Source of the DNA: Eupeodes corollae | Lineage: Eukaryota; Arthropoda; Insecta; Diptera; Syrphidae | DNA: 64,000 nt | Direction: 5' to 3' | NCBI RefSeq assembly: GCF_945859685.1 | Contig: NC_079148.1 | Coordinates: forward strand, 42,915,946 to 42,979,945 | Program-made: the position numbers and the translations under genes | The notes under the pieces: generated by a model | Database searches by the model: none | Told to the model about the DNA's origin: nothing | What the model saw: only the letters and a program-made list of their open reading frames with translations | In this document: one piece after another, positions 34,692-45,509 of the stretch | Numbering within the stretch: the first letter of the stretch is position 1 | How the letters are laid out: each line of letters opens with the position of its first letter

Positions 34692-36005
34692 ATGGCTTTA
34701 TTAAATTGGTATAATTCGTGCCAAGACACAAGTAAACTAATTCGACAAAATAAGTATAACATCGAAAATAATATCCAGAATATGATTGATATTTTAACCT
34801 CAACAAACTATGAGTTCGAATATAATGATAACCAATTGTCTGACCAGAACCAGAACCAGAACCAGAATCGGGGTTATAATAAAAAACAATTTTTACCACG
34901 GAAACCCCCACCGCCAATTCAATTACCAACATCGTCTGTTGATGAATTTCCAGAAATTCGGTGTAGTATCAACGGAGATTCGAATTCCAATGGCAATGCC
35001 AATTCGGAAACACGTGGTCCGTTTAAAATGTCAAGGTCACACATGAAAATGCCACTTACCCCTCCGTCACCATTGTCCAATTGCAATGGAACCAATGACG
35101 TGAACTTTAACTTTGATCCAGAGATTCAGCTGCAAGAGGACATGGACCAGAAATACACGAGTGCTCACAAGATTCCTTATCTATGGAATGGAATCCTGCC
35201 TCAGCCTCGTAATTATCGCATTACGACCTATTCGCAGAAAGTTTTTATCGGAGGCATTCCATGGGACATGAGTGAGCAATCACTCAATAAATTATTTGAA
35301 CCCTTTGGCAGAATACGAGTCGAATGGCCCAGACGAGACAAGCACGCTGTCCAACCGAAAGGATATGCTTACATCATATTCGAGGCAGAGACAAAAGTGA
35401 GGGAGCTGTTGGCAGCTTGCACCACATCAAAGTTTTGCTCAGAAACTGCTGGAAATTACTACTTTCACATATCGTCTGGTCGTATTCGTGCCAAGCAGGT
35501 AGAGATCATCCCATGGACCATTTCGGATTCGAACTTTGTCACCTCCACTCATCAGAAGCTGAATCCGAGCAAAACTGTGTTTGTGGGAGCCCTACATGGC
35601 AAACTGACCGCCGAGGGACTGGCCAAGGTAATGAATGACATGTTTGACGGAGTTGTTTATGCAGGCATCGATACGGACAAATACAAGTATCCCATCGGAT
35701 CGGGTCGCGTGACCTTCAATAACAGCCGCTCTTACATGAAAGCTGTATCAGCTGGCTTTATTAAGATCAAGACAACTATCTTCACAAAGACCATTCAAGT
35801 TGACCCCTATCTGGAGGACACTTTGTGCGCATTGTGTGGCGTGCAACATGGGCCGTACTTTTGCAGGGAGCTGGCCTGCTTTCGCTATTTTTGCCGGACT
35901 TGCTGGCAATGGCAGCATTCGTTTTATGATTTTAAGCTTCACAAGCCGCTCACACGCAGCTCCCGATCGGACACATTGTTTGGTTTCGATTTACCAAGTC
36001 CCTAG
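34692..36005 (+). CDS. CPEB1/Orb-like RNA-binding protein, intronless
   Basis: CPEB proteins bind the UUUUAU element in mRNA 3' UTRs and control poly(A) length and translation. Orb is the fly germline CPEB1. The 437-aa single-exon ORF has a Gln/Asn-rich N-terminus with a QNQNQNQN tract (aa 52-59), RRM1 at about 182-275 (RNP2 VFIGGI 184-189, RNP1 KGYAYIIF), RRM2 at about 292-372 (RNP2 VFVGAL, GSGRVTF), and a ZZ-type zinc domain with Cys379, 382, 391, 396, 401, 404 and His409, 417 all present. The sequence VYAGIDTDKYKYPIGSGRVT puts it with Orb/CPEB1 rather than Orb2/CPEB2-4. Fly Orb is about 900 aa and multi-exon, so this is about half length, with a different N-terminus. Start ATGG has a good context. 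Absence of introns, together with the AATAAA and A-tract downstream, suggests a retrocopy with purifying selection on the domains. Confidence 0.92.
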   Translation: MALLNWYNSCQDTSKLIRQNKYNIENNIQNMIDILTSTNYEFEYNDNQLSDQNQNQNQNRGYNKKQFLPRKPPPPIQLPTSSVDEFPEIRCSINGDSNSNGNANSETRGPFKMSRSHMKMPLTPPSPLSNCNGTNDVNFNFDPEIQLQEDMDQKYTSAHKIPYLWNGILPQPRNYRITTYSQKVFIGGIPWDMSEQSLNKLFEPFGRIRVEWPRRDKHAVQPKGYAYIIFEAETKVRELLAACTTSKFCSETAGNYYFHISSGRIRAKQVEIIPWTISDSNFVTSTHQKLNPSKTVFVGALHGKLTAEGLAKVMNDMFDGVVYAGIDTDKYKYPIGSGRVTFNNSRSYMKAVSAGFIKIKTTIFTKTIQVDPYLEDTLCALCGVQHGPYFCRELACFRYFCRTCWQWQHSFYDFKLHKPLTRSSRSDTLFGFDLPSP

Positions 36006-36603
36006 GAAAGATTGTTATTTATTTGTTTACATTTCTTTTTTTTGTGAAAAAACTATTTATTTTTTTTTCAGTTTTTATTTGTTATTATTTATTTAATTGG
36101 CGATTTTGGTAGACTAATTGTTTATTTATATTATTTTAAGTGTGAAAATTTTGTTTTCCATTTTTTGATTTTGATTGTTTTCATTAATTTAATTTTCAAA
36201 AATGAAACGTTTTTGATAATTTAAGTTATAACACATTTTGCAATTCGATTTTTAAATTAGCGATACATGGTATGATGTACGTACATATGTATAAAGTGTC
36301 CTCCATTGCAAAGAGGACATTGTTTAATATGTTATATTAATTTTAAAACATAACAACTTATGTTTTAATTATTAAATAAACTATTTCAAAAGCAAATACC
36401 TTTCAATTTATTGGAATATTGTTATATATTTTTTTTCTGTTATTTTCACAATGTAAATATATTTATGTAGTTTGATTTATTCAAATTTTTGTAATATAGA
36501 CTTCTCATTATGTATGAAACATTATATAAATTTCTTATTCTTAAGAGAATAAAATTTAATACTCATTTTGTTTTAATATTAAAAAAAAAAAAATAAAAAA
36601 AAT
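36006..36603 (+). other. 3' UTR of the Orb-like gene with AATAAA and A-tract
   Basis: An AT-rich 3' UTR. AATAAA occurs at 36373-36378 and 36548-36553. The second is followed 27 bp later by 13 consecutive A (36581-36593), one T and eight more A. This order resembles the 3' end of a processed mRNA copied into the genome. U-rich CPE-like strings such as tttttat occur (for example near 36,073). Target-site duplications were not found. Confidence 0.55.
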
Positions 36604-37779
36604 ATAAAATATTAAAACTTTTCTGGTTCAAAAAAAAAAACAAAATGTTTTTATTTGAAACAATTTCAATAAAAGGAAATAAAATTACTTTTATGCAAAC
36701 AAAATGTTGGTTGGCTTTGTTTTGGTGCTTGGTTTGGATTGAATGTTTATTTTTATTGAATTTGGATTTTAAGTTTGAATTTTATGTTAAAGATTTGGCG
36801 ATGTAAATTTACTATGGAGATGACAATCAATTTGTGATGTGCGTCTTCATTAGTAAGATTCATCATCATTCAAAAACTACCTACAGCTAGAGATTTGTTT
36901 GAAGAGAGTCTATGTGGTTAGCGGTTGATGATTGAATTTGAAGTGGGCCGTGTGTATAGTTGCGGAATACAAATTTTGCTTTCACATTTTGCACATCGAA
37001 GTTATTTGACTGGAAACATTTGAATTCCTATGTATTGATTAATTGACCGTTCGCAGGAAGTCGGAAGTTATAAATATAGCGCAAAAACAATACAATTTTT
37101 TCTTTATGGGATTTAAAAAATAAAAATTAAAAACAAATAAATATTTGTGGATGAAGTTAGCAAGTTTGTCAGTTAAAAATTCGGTCTTTTTATAGATATA
37201 AATATAAATATTTAGGAGTTAGAGTTGGACAGGGGCACTAACTTAATGTATGTAAATAAAACACAATTCACTACTGATTTTTGTGTTTCAATGGGATGTA
37301 TGTACATTTTGAAAAATACATATTTATAGCAAGAAAAATAAATTATTTTAAGTGTTTAGAATGAGAATATCATTTAGGACATTGTGTTTATGTGTTAGAT
37401 TGAGTTATAAAAGCACAAACATTATTTTTAGATAATCAATTTAGTGAACATTTAAAGAAGGCTTGAGGCCATGCAAAATATTTTTGTTGAAACCTGAAAT
37501 GTATGTAACGCTTGCAGTTTTCTTTTGTTAGCAATTTTGAGAGCAGAAGATTAAAAATAAAAACATTTTAAATTGTTGGTTATTTTTAAAGCTGGATATA
37601 TTATGGAAACAACCCCCCATGTTAAAAAAAAAAATGATGTCAACTTTAAGAAGTCAAATTTTACTGGATATTTAATCATTATAACAAAATTTAAACGTTG
37701 GTTGTAGAAAAAAAACCGAACTAAGATTCGTTTGTAATCGACAGAATTTAGTTGTTTTTAATGAGTCTAGAATTCAAAG
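36604..37779. other. Intergenic DNA, no gene seen
   Basis: About 1.2 kb of AT-rich sequence between the Orb-like gene and the next repeat block. No ORF, RNA or mobile element was recognised. Confidence 0.4.
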
Positions 37780-37882
37780 ATTATTTCCATAACCTTAGAG
37801 AAATAAAATGCACGACTGGGTCTCACGAACTTGCTCATGTATCCGTGAACTCTGTTTTAAAATATTTCGAGTATTTTAAGAT
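37780..37882. repeat. Dispersed repeat R, left part of a split copy
   Basis: About 100 bp similar to 52,415-52,515, with shared strings such as aaatgcacgac, gggtc and ttttaagatttaaaaa. The matching right part is at 40,380-40,830, so two LINE fragments appear to have entered one copy of this repeat. Confidence 0.55.
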
Positions 37883-39600
37883 TTAAAAACGTAACTGCAA
37901 AAATTGACGTAATTGGGATTTAAAATTTGTAATGTTGTTTATTCTCTTGATATGGCGAGGCAAAGAATTCCACATACGTGTAGCATTAATAAAAAATTGG
38001 CGCTTAGATGTTAGGGAGGCATATCGGGGTTGAATCAACTGGTCAGACTTAACTGAAGAAGCCCTTCTTATTCTCTCAAAAAGGTAGGGTGGTTGGTGTG
38101 TAAGCAGGACATTGGAAAACAATGATAAGGTACGAAACTGAAAATAGTTCTCTAGTGGCATGTGAAGTAAACTATTTGTAAAATGAGATACTCTGTCGTA
38201 TCTACGAAGCCCATAAATGTATCTGATGATGCTGTTGAAAATGACGTTAAGCTTACTTTTGCATGCAAAGTTACAACTCGAAAAAATTTCGCAGCCATAG
38301 GCCAAAATTGGAAGAATTAAACTTTTTGCAAGCATTGCACGCGTCTTCATAGGTGTATAAGCCTGGGAGACCCCAAGCATGCGTAATACTCCGTATGATT
38401 TTCCAATTATAGCGTTAATATGCCTATCCCATGTCAAATTACGAGTAAAAATGACTCCAAGATTCCGAGCAGAGTCCACATATTCAATAGTTGCATTGTT
38501 TAAAATAATTTGTGGGAAGTATGACAAATCCAGAACTCTTTTAGATATAACTAACACTTCGATTTAGATGGATTTAATGTCAGTCCATTAAACTGTGCCC
38601 AACCTGATAGTTTTTCAAGGTCCTCGTTTAAGCGGTAAGCACCATCTTCAATAAGACCAAGATCGCAGCCGAGATACATTGTACATCGTCAGCATACATA
38701 TGTACTGTGCAGTTATGAATTACGGAGGGAATGTCTTTTACATATAAAGAAAAAAGTAATGGTCTCAGAATTGATCCCTGTGGAACTTAACAAGTGGTTG
38801 GAAGAAAGTCAGACAACCTGTTACCTACTTCAACTGCTTGCATTCTTCAGGATAAATAGGAAGGAATAAGTTTTACTGCATCAGAGGAGAAGTTATAATG
38901 CTGGCGAAGTTTATTTGCGAGTTTGCTGTGAACCACAGTATCAAGTGCCTTCGAAAAATCAAGGAGGACTACAAAATTAACTTTATCGCAATCGAATGCT
39001 TGACGGTGGTCCTCTATGACATCAAGCAGAGCCGTAACACAGCTATGCTTCTGTCGAAAGCCACTCTGTTTTGGAGTTTTGAAAGAAAATCTAAAATGGA
39101 AATTGGCCTATATTCGCTACACTTAGCACTTTTGGGTATAGGTATAACTTTTGCCAATTTCCAGTCAGTAGGAAACTCTCCAGTAGTAAGGATAGTATTG
39201 AAGATATGAGTGATATACGGTAACACAACGGGAAGTATAATTTTTAAAAAGGAAGGGTGCATTTCATCGAGGCCTATGGCATTTGACTTTACTGAAAGTA
39301 GGCTTTCAACAACTTCAATACTGCTAACACCTGTGAAGCCAAAGTTGAAGGAAGTATTTTGCGCTGATAAAATTTGAACTGGAAGCACAGAGTTAGATAG
39401 AGAAGTACAGACGAATTTTCTATTCAAAAAGTTACCGTCAACATTCTCGATATGACTATGTTTTGATTTACCAAGCCCAATGCTACGCAGATTACTCCAC
39501 AGCTGTCGAATAAATCTTAGTCTTAGCTGAAGTGTACATTTGTATTTGAAAATCCGTAAATCATTTTTCATATACATATGTATATAATTTTTCGATTTAA
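37883..39600 (-). mobile_element. Jockey-superfamily LINE fragment H
   Basis: Minus-strand non-LTR reverse transcriptase with stops. RT front: VKSNAIGLDEMHPSFLKIIL, ITHIFNTILTTGEFPTDWK and SEYRPISILDFLSK (39,014-39,577). Middle, broken: DFSKALDTVVHSK and MYADDVQ near 38,700-38,960. C-terminal: SARNLGVIFTRNLTWDRHIN and ATRMWNSLPRHIKRINNITN, with the stop at 37,883-37,885. Almost no 3' UTR separates the stop codon from repeat R. Clade not assigned beyond the jockey/CR1 group. Confidence 0.8.
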
Positions 39601-39614
39601 ATTTAAAAATACTT

Positions 39615-40378
39615 TAACTTACTTACTTAAGGTAGCGCTACAGTCTGGGCGGGCCTGGGCCTCAACAAACATGCGTCTCCAGAAAGCTCGGTCCATAGCT
39701 AGCTGTCTCCAGTTTCGCACGCCAAGTTGGTTGAGGTCCTCACCCACCTGAGAACGCAACCTGAGTCGCGGTTTTCATCTAGTGTACCGGCCGTCCCTCG
39801 GGATTGGATTCGAATACCTTCCGGGCTGGAGCGTTGATGTCCATTCGCTCTACATAATCTAGCCATCTAAGCCGTTGGACTTTAATTCTGCTGACTAGGT
39901 CAGTGTCGCTGTACAGCCCGTACAGTTCGTCATTATATCTTCTCCTCCATTCTCCATCTATGCGTACGGGACAAAAAATCACCCGAAGAATTTTCTCTTG
40001 AAGGATCCTAAGACGCTCTCATCTTTCTTTGACAGGGTCCAGGCCTCAGCGTCATAAATGAGAACCGGGATGATGAGTGTCTTATAGATGGTGATTTAAG
40101 ATGCTCGAGAGAGGACTTTACTTCTCAATTGCCTTCTAAGTGCAAAGAAAAAGCGATTTGCGAGAGTTATTCTTCGTTTGATTTCAGCGCTGGTGTTGTT
40201 GTCTGTGTTAATAGCGGCGCTAGATAGACAAAGTCCTTAACTAGAACCAAGTTATAGCTGTCCATAGTGACGTTTTGTCCAATACGTCGTTGTTCAATGT
40301 CCTTTTTTTATGACAGCATATACTTGGACTTGCCCTCATTGACCACTAAACCCCTCTTCTTTGCATCCGTCGCAAAGA
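39615..40378 (-). mobile_element. TAAG-LINE copy D, 3' end with tail
   Basis: The minus strand reads RT C-terminal region (LTTKPLF-antisense of VVNEGKSKY, CPVRIDGEWRRRYNDELYGL, ERMDINAPARKVFESNPEGR) down to the 3' end agactgtagcgctacc and the TAAG repeat at 39615-39630. The left end abuts LINE fragment H. Several frameshifts. The same region as copies B and C. Confidence 0.88.
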
Positions 40379-40379
40379 T

Positions 40380-40830
40380 ACTTTTTAGTATGCAGTTATT
40401 TAGTGCTTTCGTTATATTCGTCCTTCATTTGAATATCGTAAAAAAATGATGACCCAAAAATTACTGAAATCGGTTGATTAGTTCTTGAAAAAAAACTTTA
40501 ATACAAACTAAAGGTTCTAAAAAATCTATCCGTTCGTTCTCGAGAAAATTGGAATTTTGTATTTTTAACCAACAATGTTTGTATGGGGACTACTGTTATT
40601 TTTAGTCTTTAAAAAAATTAAAAAAAACTCCCTACGTGAATCGGCTTAAGACCTTAATTTCCAAATTTGAAGTCAATTGATCCAATGGCTTGAGCTGTAG
40701 GGGCTTGGACAGACAGACGGACGTAACCAGGGACAGATTTATACCCATTTAATTAAAATCTCGAGTTCGAAATTTTTTACGAATGCAAGACATGTCATAT
40801 GTCCCAGATCCTGTGTGTCGTAACGTAAGT
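40380..40830. repeat. Dispersed repeat R, right part of a split copy
   Basis: Similar to 52,700-53,155: tgaaatcggt..attagttcttga, gt.tggggact.ctgtt, aaaactcc.tac, cttaatttc and a final ttcgaaatt. A stretch with gacagacagacggacgta is present here but not in the other copy. No ORF. Confidence 0.6.
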
Positions 40831-40909
40831 ACAAAATTTATCAATGCCAAATAGCATGACTTATCGGGCCAATTGAAAGAAATTTCGGATTATTTGAAAC
40901 GCATATCAA

Positions 40910-41630
40910 CCAGGGGAGTCATTCCGTAATTTTCAAAACGATAATCGTCAAAACGATTATCATTAAGGATATCGTCAATAATTTGCTTAACGTAACTTTG
41001 TCACTATCGTCTCGCTTATCGTTTTCAGTATTAGAGTACTGAAATGTCAAAATGAACTCAACGAAAGATAATGCTTGTTCGATAACTTGAAAATGTTATT
41101 AAACTTGGACTTTTGTCTATGTGAAGTTTTGAAAATTTGCAACAAATTGCTTTTAACCAAACTTACCAAAAATTTTGTGGTGTTTATTGTTATTGTTACT
41201 GTTTTTATTTTTTGCCGCCACCGATGTTATTTATGTCCGATATTAGTAAAATTATAAAGGCCTTTTTCGGACAAAACTATAATGGTTTAGTTTATTTTAA
41301 AAGTGAGAAAAAAAAACAAAAATGCTTACAAACATGTAGGTTGGAAGGGAGAGAGGGTCTGATTTATCTCTTAATTGTCTGCATAACCATTTAAATTTTA
41401 TTTTTTTTTTCTCAGTTTTCATTTTGTAACAAAACTTAATTACGCTGAAGCATTGTTATTTGAATTTGCTTAGTATTTGGAAATCAATGGCAGACGATTC
41501 CTATTTAGCTATCGTACAAACGCTATCGTTTAGACGATATCACTTTGACAATTATCGTCTTACGTGAAGTGAGACTATCGTCAAAACGCTATCGTTTGAC
41601 GATAATCGTTTTACGGAACGACCCCCCAGG
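40910..41630. mobile_element. MITE-like element with cgataatcgt-rich ends
   Basis: The ends at 40910-40929 (ccaggggagtcattccgtaa) and 41611-41630 (complement cctggggggtcgttccgtaa) match at 17 of 20 positions as inverted repeats. Both ends carry clusters of cgataatcgt or cgattatcg just inside. No transposase. A clear target-site duplication was not found, so the superfamily is open. The CAGGGG start is compatible with hAT. Confidence 0.7.
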
Positions 41631-41842
41631 TTATGATCTGCGAACGCCGAGCATTTGATAAATTCTGATCATCACCAACACTTGTGCCTACAGAAGTAAT
41701 ATTTTCGACTTATGATTTTCAGGTTAGATATCAGTTATGCGTTATCTTCAAATTTCTTTTATGATTATGACTATAACAATTTTATAATGAACGTAAAGAT
41801 GGTTACGGATTTAGCCCGTTTTTAAGAAGAGTTTTTTTTTTA

Positions 41843-43061
41843 AACTTCCCATGGGAAGTTATTGTAATTGGTCCGATTTGTCAAATTGAAAATTTTGACA
41901 TTTCTCGACGTTTCAAGGTCCCTAGAGTCGAAATAAAAGATTTTTAGAAAGATGTCTGTGCGTGCGTGTGTACGTACGTTCGTACGTACGTCTGTACGTT
42001 CGCGACGTTTTTTTCGTCCTCCATAGCTCAAGAACCATAAGAGATATCGACTTCAAATAAATTTTGTTATACAGATAATAAGGCAGAAAGATGCAGAAAG
42101 GGCTCTAAAGAAAATTGCGTGGGTAGTTTTTTTACCATAGCAGTTTAAAAAAAAGGTGACAATTTTGGTTAACCCTAAATATCTTACGAACCAAAAACGC
42201 TAGAGACTTGAATTAAATTTTATATAATAAACTGTAACGTGATCTCAAAGAAGTATATTTTTTGAAAAAATCTATTTAACGGTTTTTTTTATAAATCAAA
42301 AAAACTGAAAAAAAATTTGTCACCTCCTAAATTTAACGACTAACATATGATTTTATCTCCAAAACAATTTTATGCAACGAAGAATAATGTTTTTGAAATC
42401 TGATAAAATTTTGAGAAAAATCGAATAACAGTTTTTTTTATAAAAAATAAAATCTAAAAAAAACATTACTCAAAGTTCGTAAAAATTAAATATCGATTCA
42501 AATATCTTTTCAAATACTTGAAATTTAGGCTTCAAGCTTATTTTATCTTATAACAAATATTGTTTTCAACATTCAGTAAAATTTTGAGAAAAATCGAATT
42601 CACAGTTTTTTTTACAAAAAATAAAAACCTTAAAAAAAATTTATAAAAGTTGGTAAAAATTGATTTTCGATTCAAATATCTTTTCAAAAATTGTAGATAT
42701 TGGCTTTTAACTACTTTTATCTTTCAAAAAATATTGTTGTTAACATTTAGTAAAATTTAAAAAAAAAATCGAATTGATAGTTTTTGTACAAAAAATTAAA
42801 TACCTAAAAAAAATTTAACAAAAGTTGGTAAAAATTGATTTTCGACTCAAATATCTTTTCAAAAATTTGAAATATTGGCTTCAAACTTATTTTGCTTCAC
42901 AGAAATATTGTTTTCGATATTCAGTAATTTTTATATAAAAATCCAACAGTCCGTTTTTTCATAAAAAATACATAAATAGTACGCAAATTTGGTAAAAATT
43001 GATACGAGTACATATAGACAAACTTTTAAGCAAGACAAATCGACAGACGCGATGGGAAGTT
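41843..43061. mobile_element. 1.2-kb repeat with 10-bp inverted ends and internal tandem array
   Basis: The left edge is an 18-bp perfect palindrome (aacttcccatgggaagtt, 41843-41860). The right edge repeats atgggaagtt at 43052-43061, which forms inverted ends aacttcccat/atgggaagtt. Just inside the left end is a tacg-rich stretch (41,960-42,002). The middle is a tandem array of about 175-bp units. No protein. Superfamily unknown. Confidence 0.6.
42140..42990. repeat. Tandem array, period about 175 bp
   Basis: Anchor strings such as aagttggtaaaaattgat and attcaaatatcttttcaaa recur at 42,477, 42,651, 42,826 and (degenerate) 42,990. The spacings are 174, 175 and 164 bp, with an older unit before 42,477. 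Units are AT-rich and diverged. Confidence 0.75.
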
Positions 43062-45509
43062 ATCAGTGTGGGTCGCATCCCAGCCTCTTTTTTTTTATAA
43101 TTTTAACGCATTGTTCGATTGTTAGGCGATAAATTACCTTCAACGTCTGCAGACATTCAGTTAATTTACACAACAGTCCGTTGGGCCTAAGGCTTGTAAG
43201 TGCTTTCTTATTAAACTAAGAATATGACATTTAAATTATATAACAGTTCAATTTGACAGATGTCAAATTGCTAAGTTGAAACAACGAAATAAATGACCCT
43301 TTATTTATATTAAATACTGTTTTTGGTTAGGTACATTAATTATTATTGTTCTATTAAAGTACCTACATAAAGTTTAAATTTAATAAGTAACTTATAAATG
43401 CTTTGCAAGAAAGCCTTTATCAACTGTTTAAATGTAACACAGTTTAAATAACAAATCGTTAAAGGCTGTTTTCGCCGAAAAAGTACGCTATAATCGATTG
43501 CTTCTTTGAAAAAACTCTCATAAGTTTTATGTGTGAAGTGTATTAACTTCAGGTCAAGGTAGATACTAGTCAGACAAAGAAAAAGTAGATAAATGGGGAA
43601 AGTATCAGCAAAGGTTAATTTCCTTTTATAAAAACAAAAAAGTCGCAAATGTGTGAGAAATAGGGAACTTCTTTGTACCGATTTTCTAATTTGAATTTTT
43701 TAAATAATTTTTTTCTTAATAAAAGTTGAAATAGGGACAACTACCAATTTTTGTAAAACAAAAGCAAGTAATTAAACCATCATAAACAAAATTAAAGAAG
43801 TTCTTCAGAAGTTCATGCTTTTACACCTCCTTTAAATAATTTGACCTATTACGATTTTTGTGACGACCTTAATGATCGTTATGGCACAATGCGGCGTAAT
43901 AAACCGGAAATGAATACTCGTAGACCCATCAGTGCGTTTAATTTCGCACGAAAATATTACAACTACAACAATTCCCAAGTTTTGTTGTGTTCAAGATACA
44001 AAAACGCATATTATAAAGATGCTCCCTTTTGCTTCTCTTTTATATTAAGTATTCATTGCTTCAACATTCAAAAAGTTTTATCACGACTTATTACAACTTA
44101 CAAATATATTTATGTATTTGCTTATTTTTTTTTTAAATTGTTCCTTATACCATTTTATGTTTACCTACGTATAGCTAAAGGTAGATAGGTTTTATTGCAA
44201 GAAAACAAAATAAAACAAAAAATGAAAAAGATATAATTATTTTGGTGGCATAAAGTTACTCATTGTAGCTTGCTCCAAGCTCCCCCACTCAAAAGTTGTC
44301 TATACAAGTATCTACCTATTGAAGCCGGAGCTCGAACGAACAATTTGAATTCATCATGGAGTTTCCACTTTCATCAAGTTAGTAACTCCGCGGCTCCCGT
44401 ACAAATCGCTCTTACATTTTGATTGGAAGTCCATCGTTATGATGATGGTACCTTAAAATAACTTGACATCTTAACTCGAAGCCATTAAACTCCGATCTGT
44501 CCGTCAGTCAGCCAGTCCGCCTGTCCAGTATCCAAGAGTGCATTTTTTAAAAGTTTCCAAACAAATCTCCCCTAATACTCTTCTATAGTTTTAAAAAAAA
44601 GTTTTTCTGCAAAAAAGTTTTGTTGTTTTTGGTTCTGTTTGATTCGTGCGTCGCGTCGTCGTCTTGAATGGAAAAAAATTGCATCGCCGCCGCGGCAACT
44701 TTCGGTACATAAAACAAAAAAGTATAAAATATTTATCCGTATCTACTTTTTGTAGGTAATCTGTTTTCAAAGAAGCTATAACAGCATTTGCTCGTATTGT
44801 GTTGAAACGAGGCGAGATTTCGAAACTAATGTAAAAGATACTCTGTGCGCGAAAGTCTGTCTACCACAAGTTCCGTGGAAACGGAGGAGATACGAGAGTG
44901 ATGGTCAATTTTGTTTAAGAACCGTCAAGTGATTGTCTTTGTTTTATCATTATTACACTAAAGGTATACATTTCTTGAGATATCTCCATTGAATTCATAT
45001 TGTGCAATGTATCTATTCAGTTGAAATAAAAGTAACAAACAAAAAAGAAAACCATTTGAAAATAAATAATACAAAATTTACAGTTTGTTTGGATTGAATG
45101 TGGGACAAGTGCATTATTTAAGTGCGAAAAAAACGGTATGAACACATACATAGCGACGAATGGTGGCGCGGCGACCACGACACGGTCAGCCAAACGAATT
45201 TGCTTTCAGATTGATTTTCAATTGTGACAGTGCATATAGAGTGACAGTGGTGGCGGGGCTTTAGTATGTTCCATGCTTTGTACTTTGAAAAGTTAGTCTG
45301 ATGCGGTGTCGTAGTTTCCATACAGTGCGGTTTGCGAGATTAGACCTCACAAACTTAGATTTTTCTTAGTTTGAAAATTAAGGTTGCTTTTAAAGGTTTT
45401 AAGCAGGTTTATCTGTCTTTTCCTCACTCACTCCATGATTCAGGAAAAACGTCACTCTATAATAATTTTTGAATTTAATATTTAATAACTCAAATTGATG
45501 ATCTAAACC
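43062..45509. other. Gene-poor region; possible promoter near 44.7 kb
   Basis: No confident gene. A short GC- and CpG-rich patch at 44,640-44,705 (cgtgcgtcgcgtcgtcgtc, cgccgccgcggc) precedes a TATAAAA at 44,722-44,728. A possible donor, aaag|gtatac, lies near 44,960. This could be a noncoding first exon of a gene outside the window, but nothing in coding sequence supports it. Confidence 0.3.

Noticed and set aside
43841..44188. 115-codon ORF
   Set aside because: Rich in Tyr, Asn and Phe, as chance AT-rich frames are; no domain, no splice context.
44640..44960. CpG-rich promoter with TATA box of an unseen gene
   Set aside because: The motif order is suggestive, but there is no coding exon in the window to attach it to. 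Kept only as a remark in the region entry.
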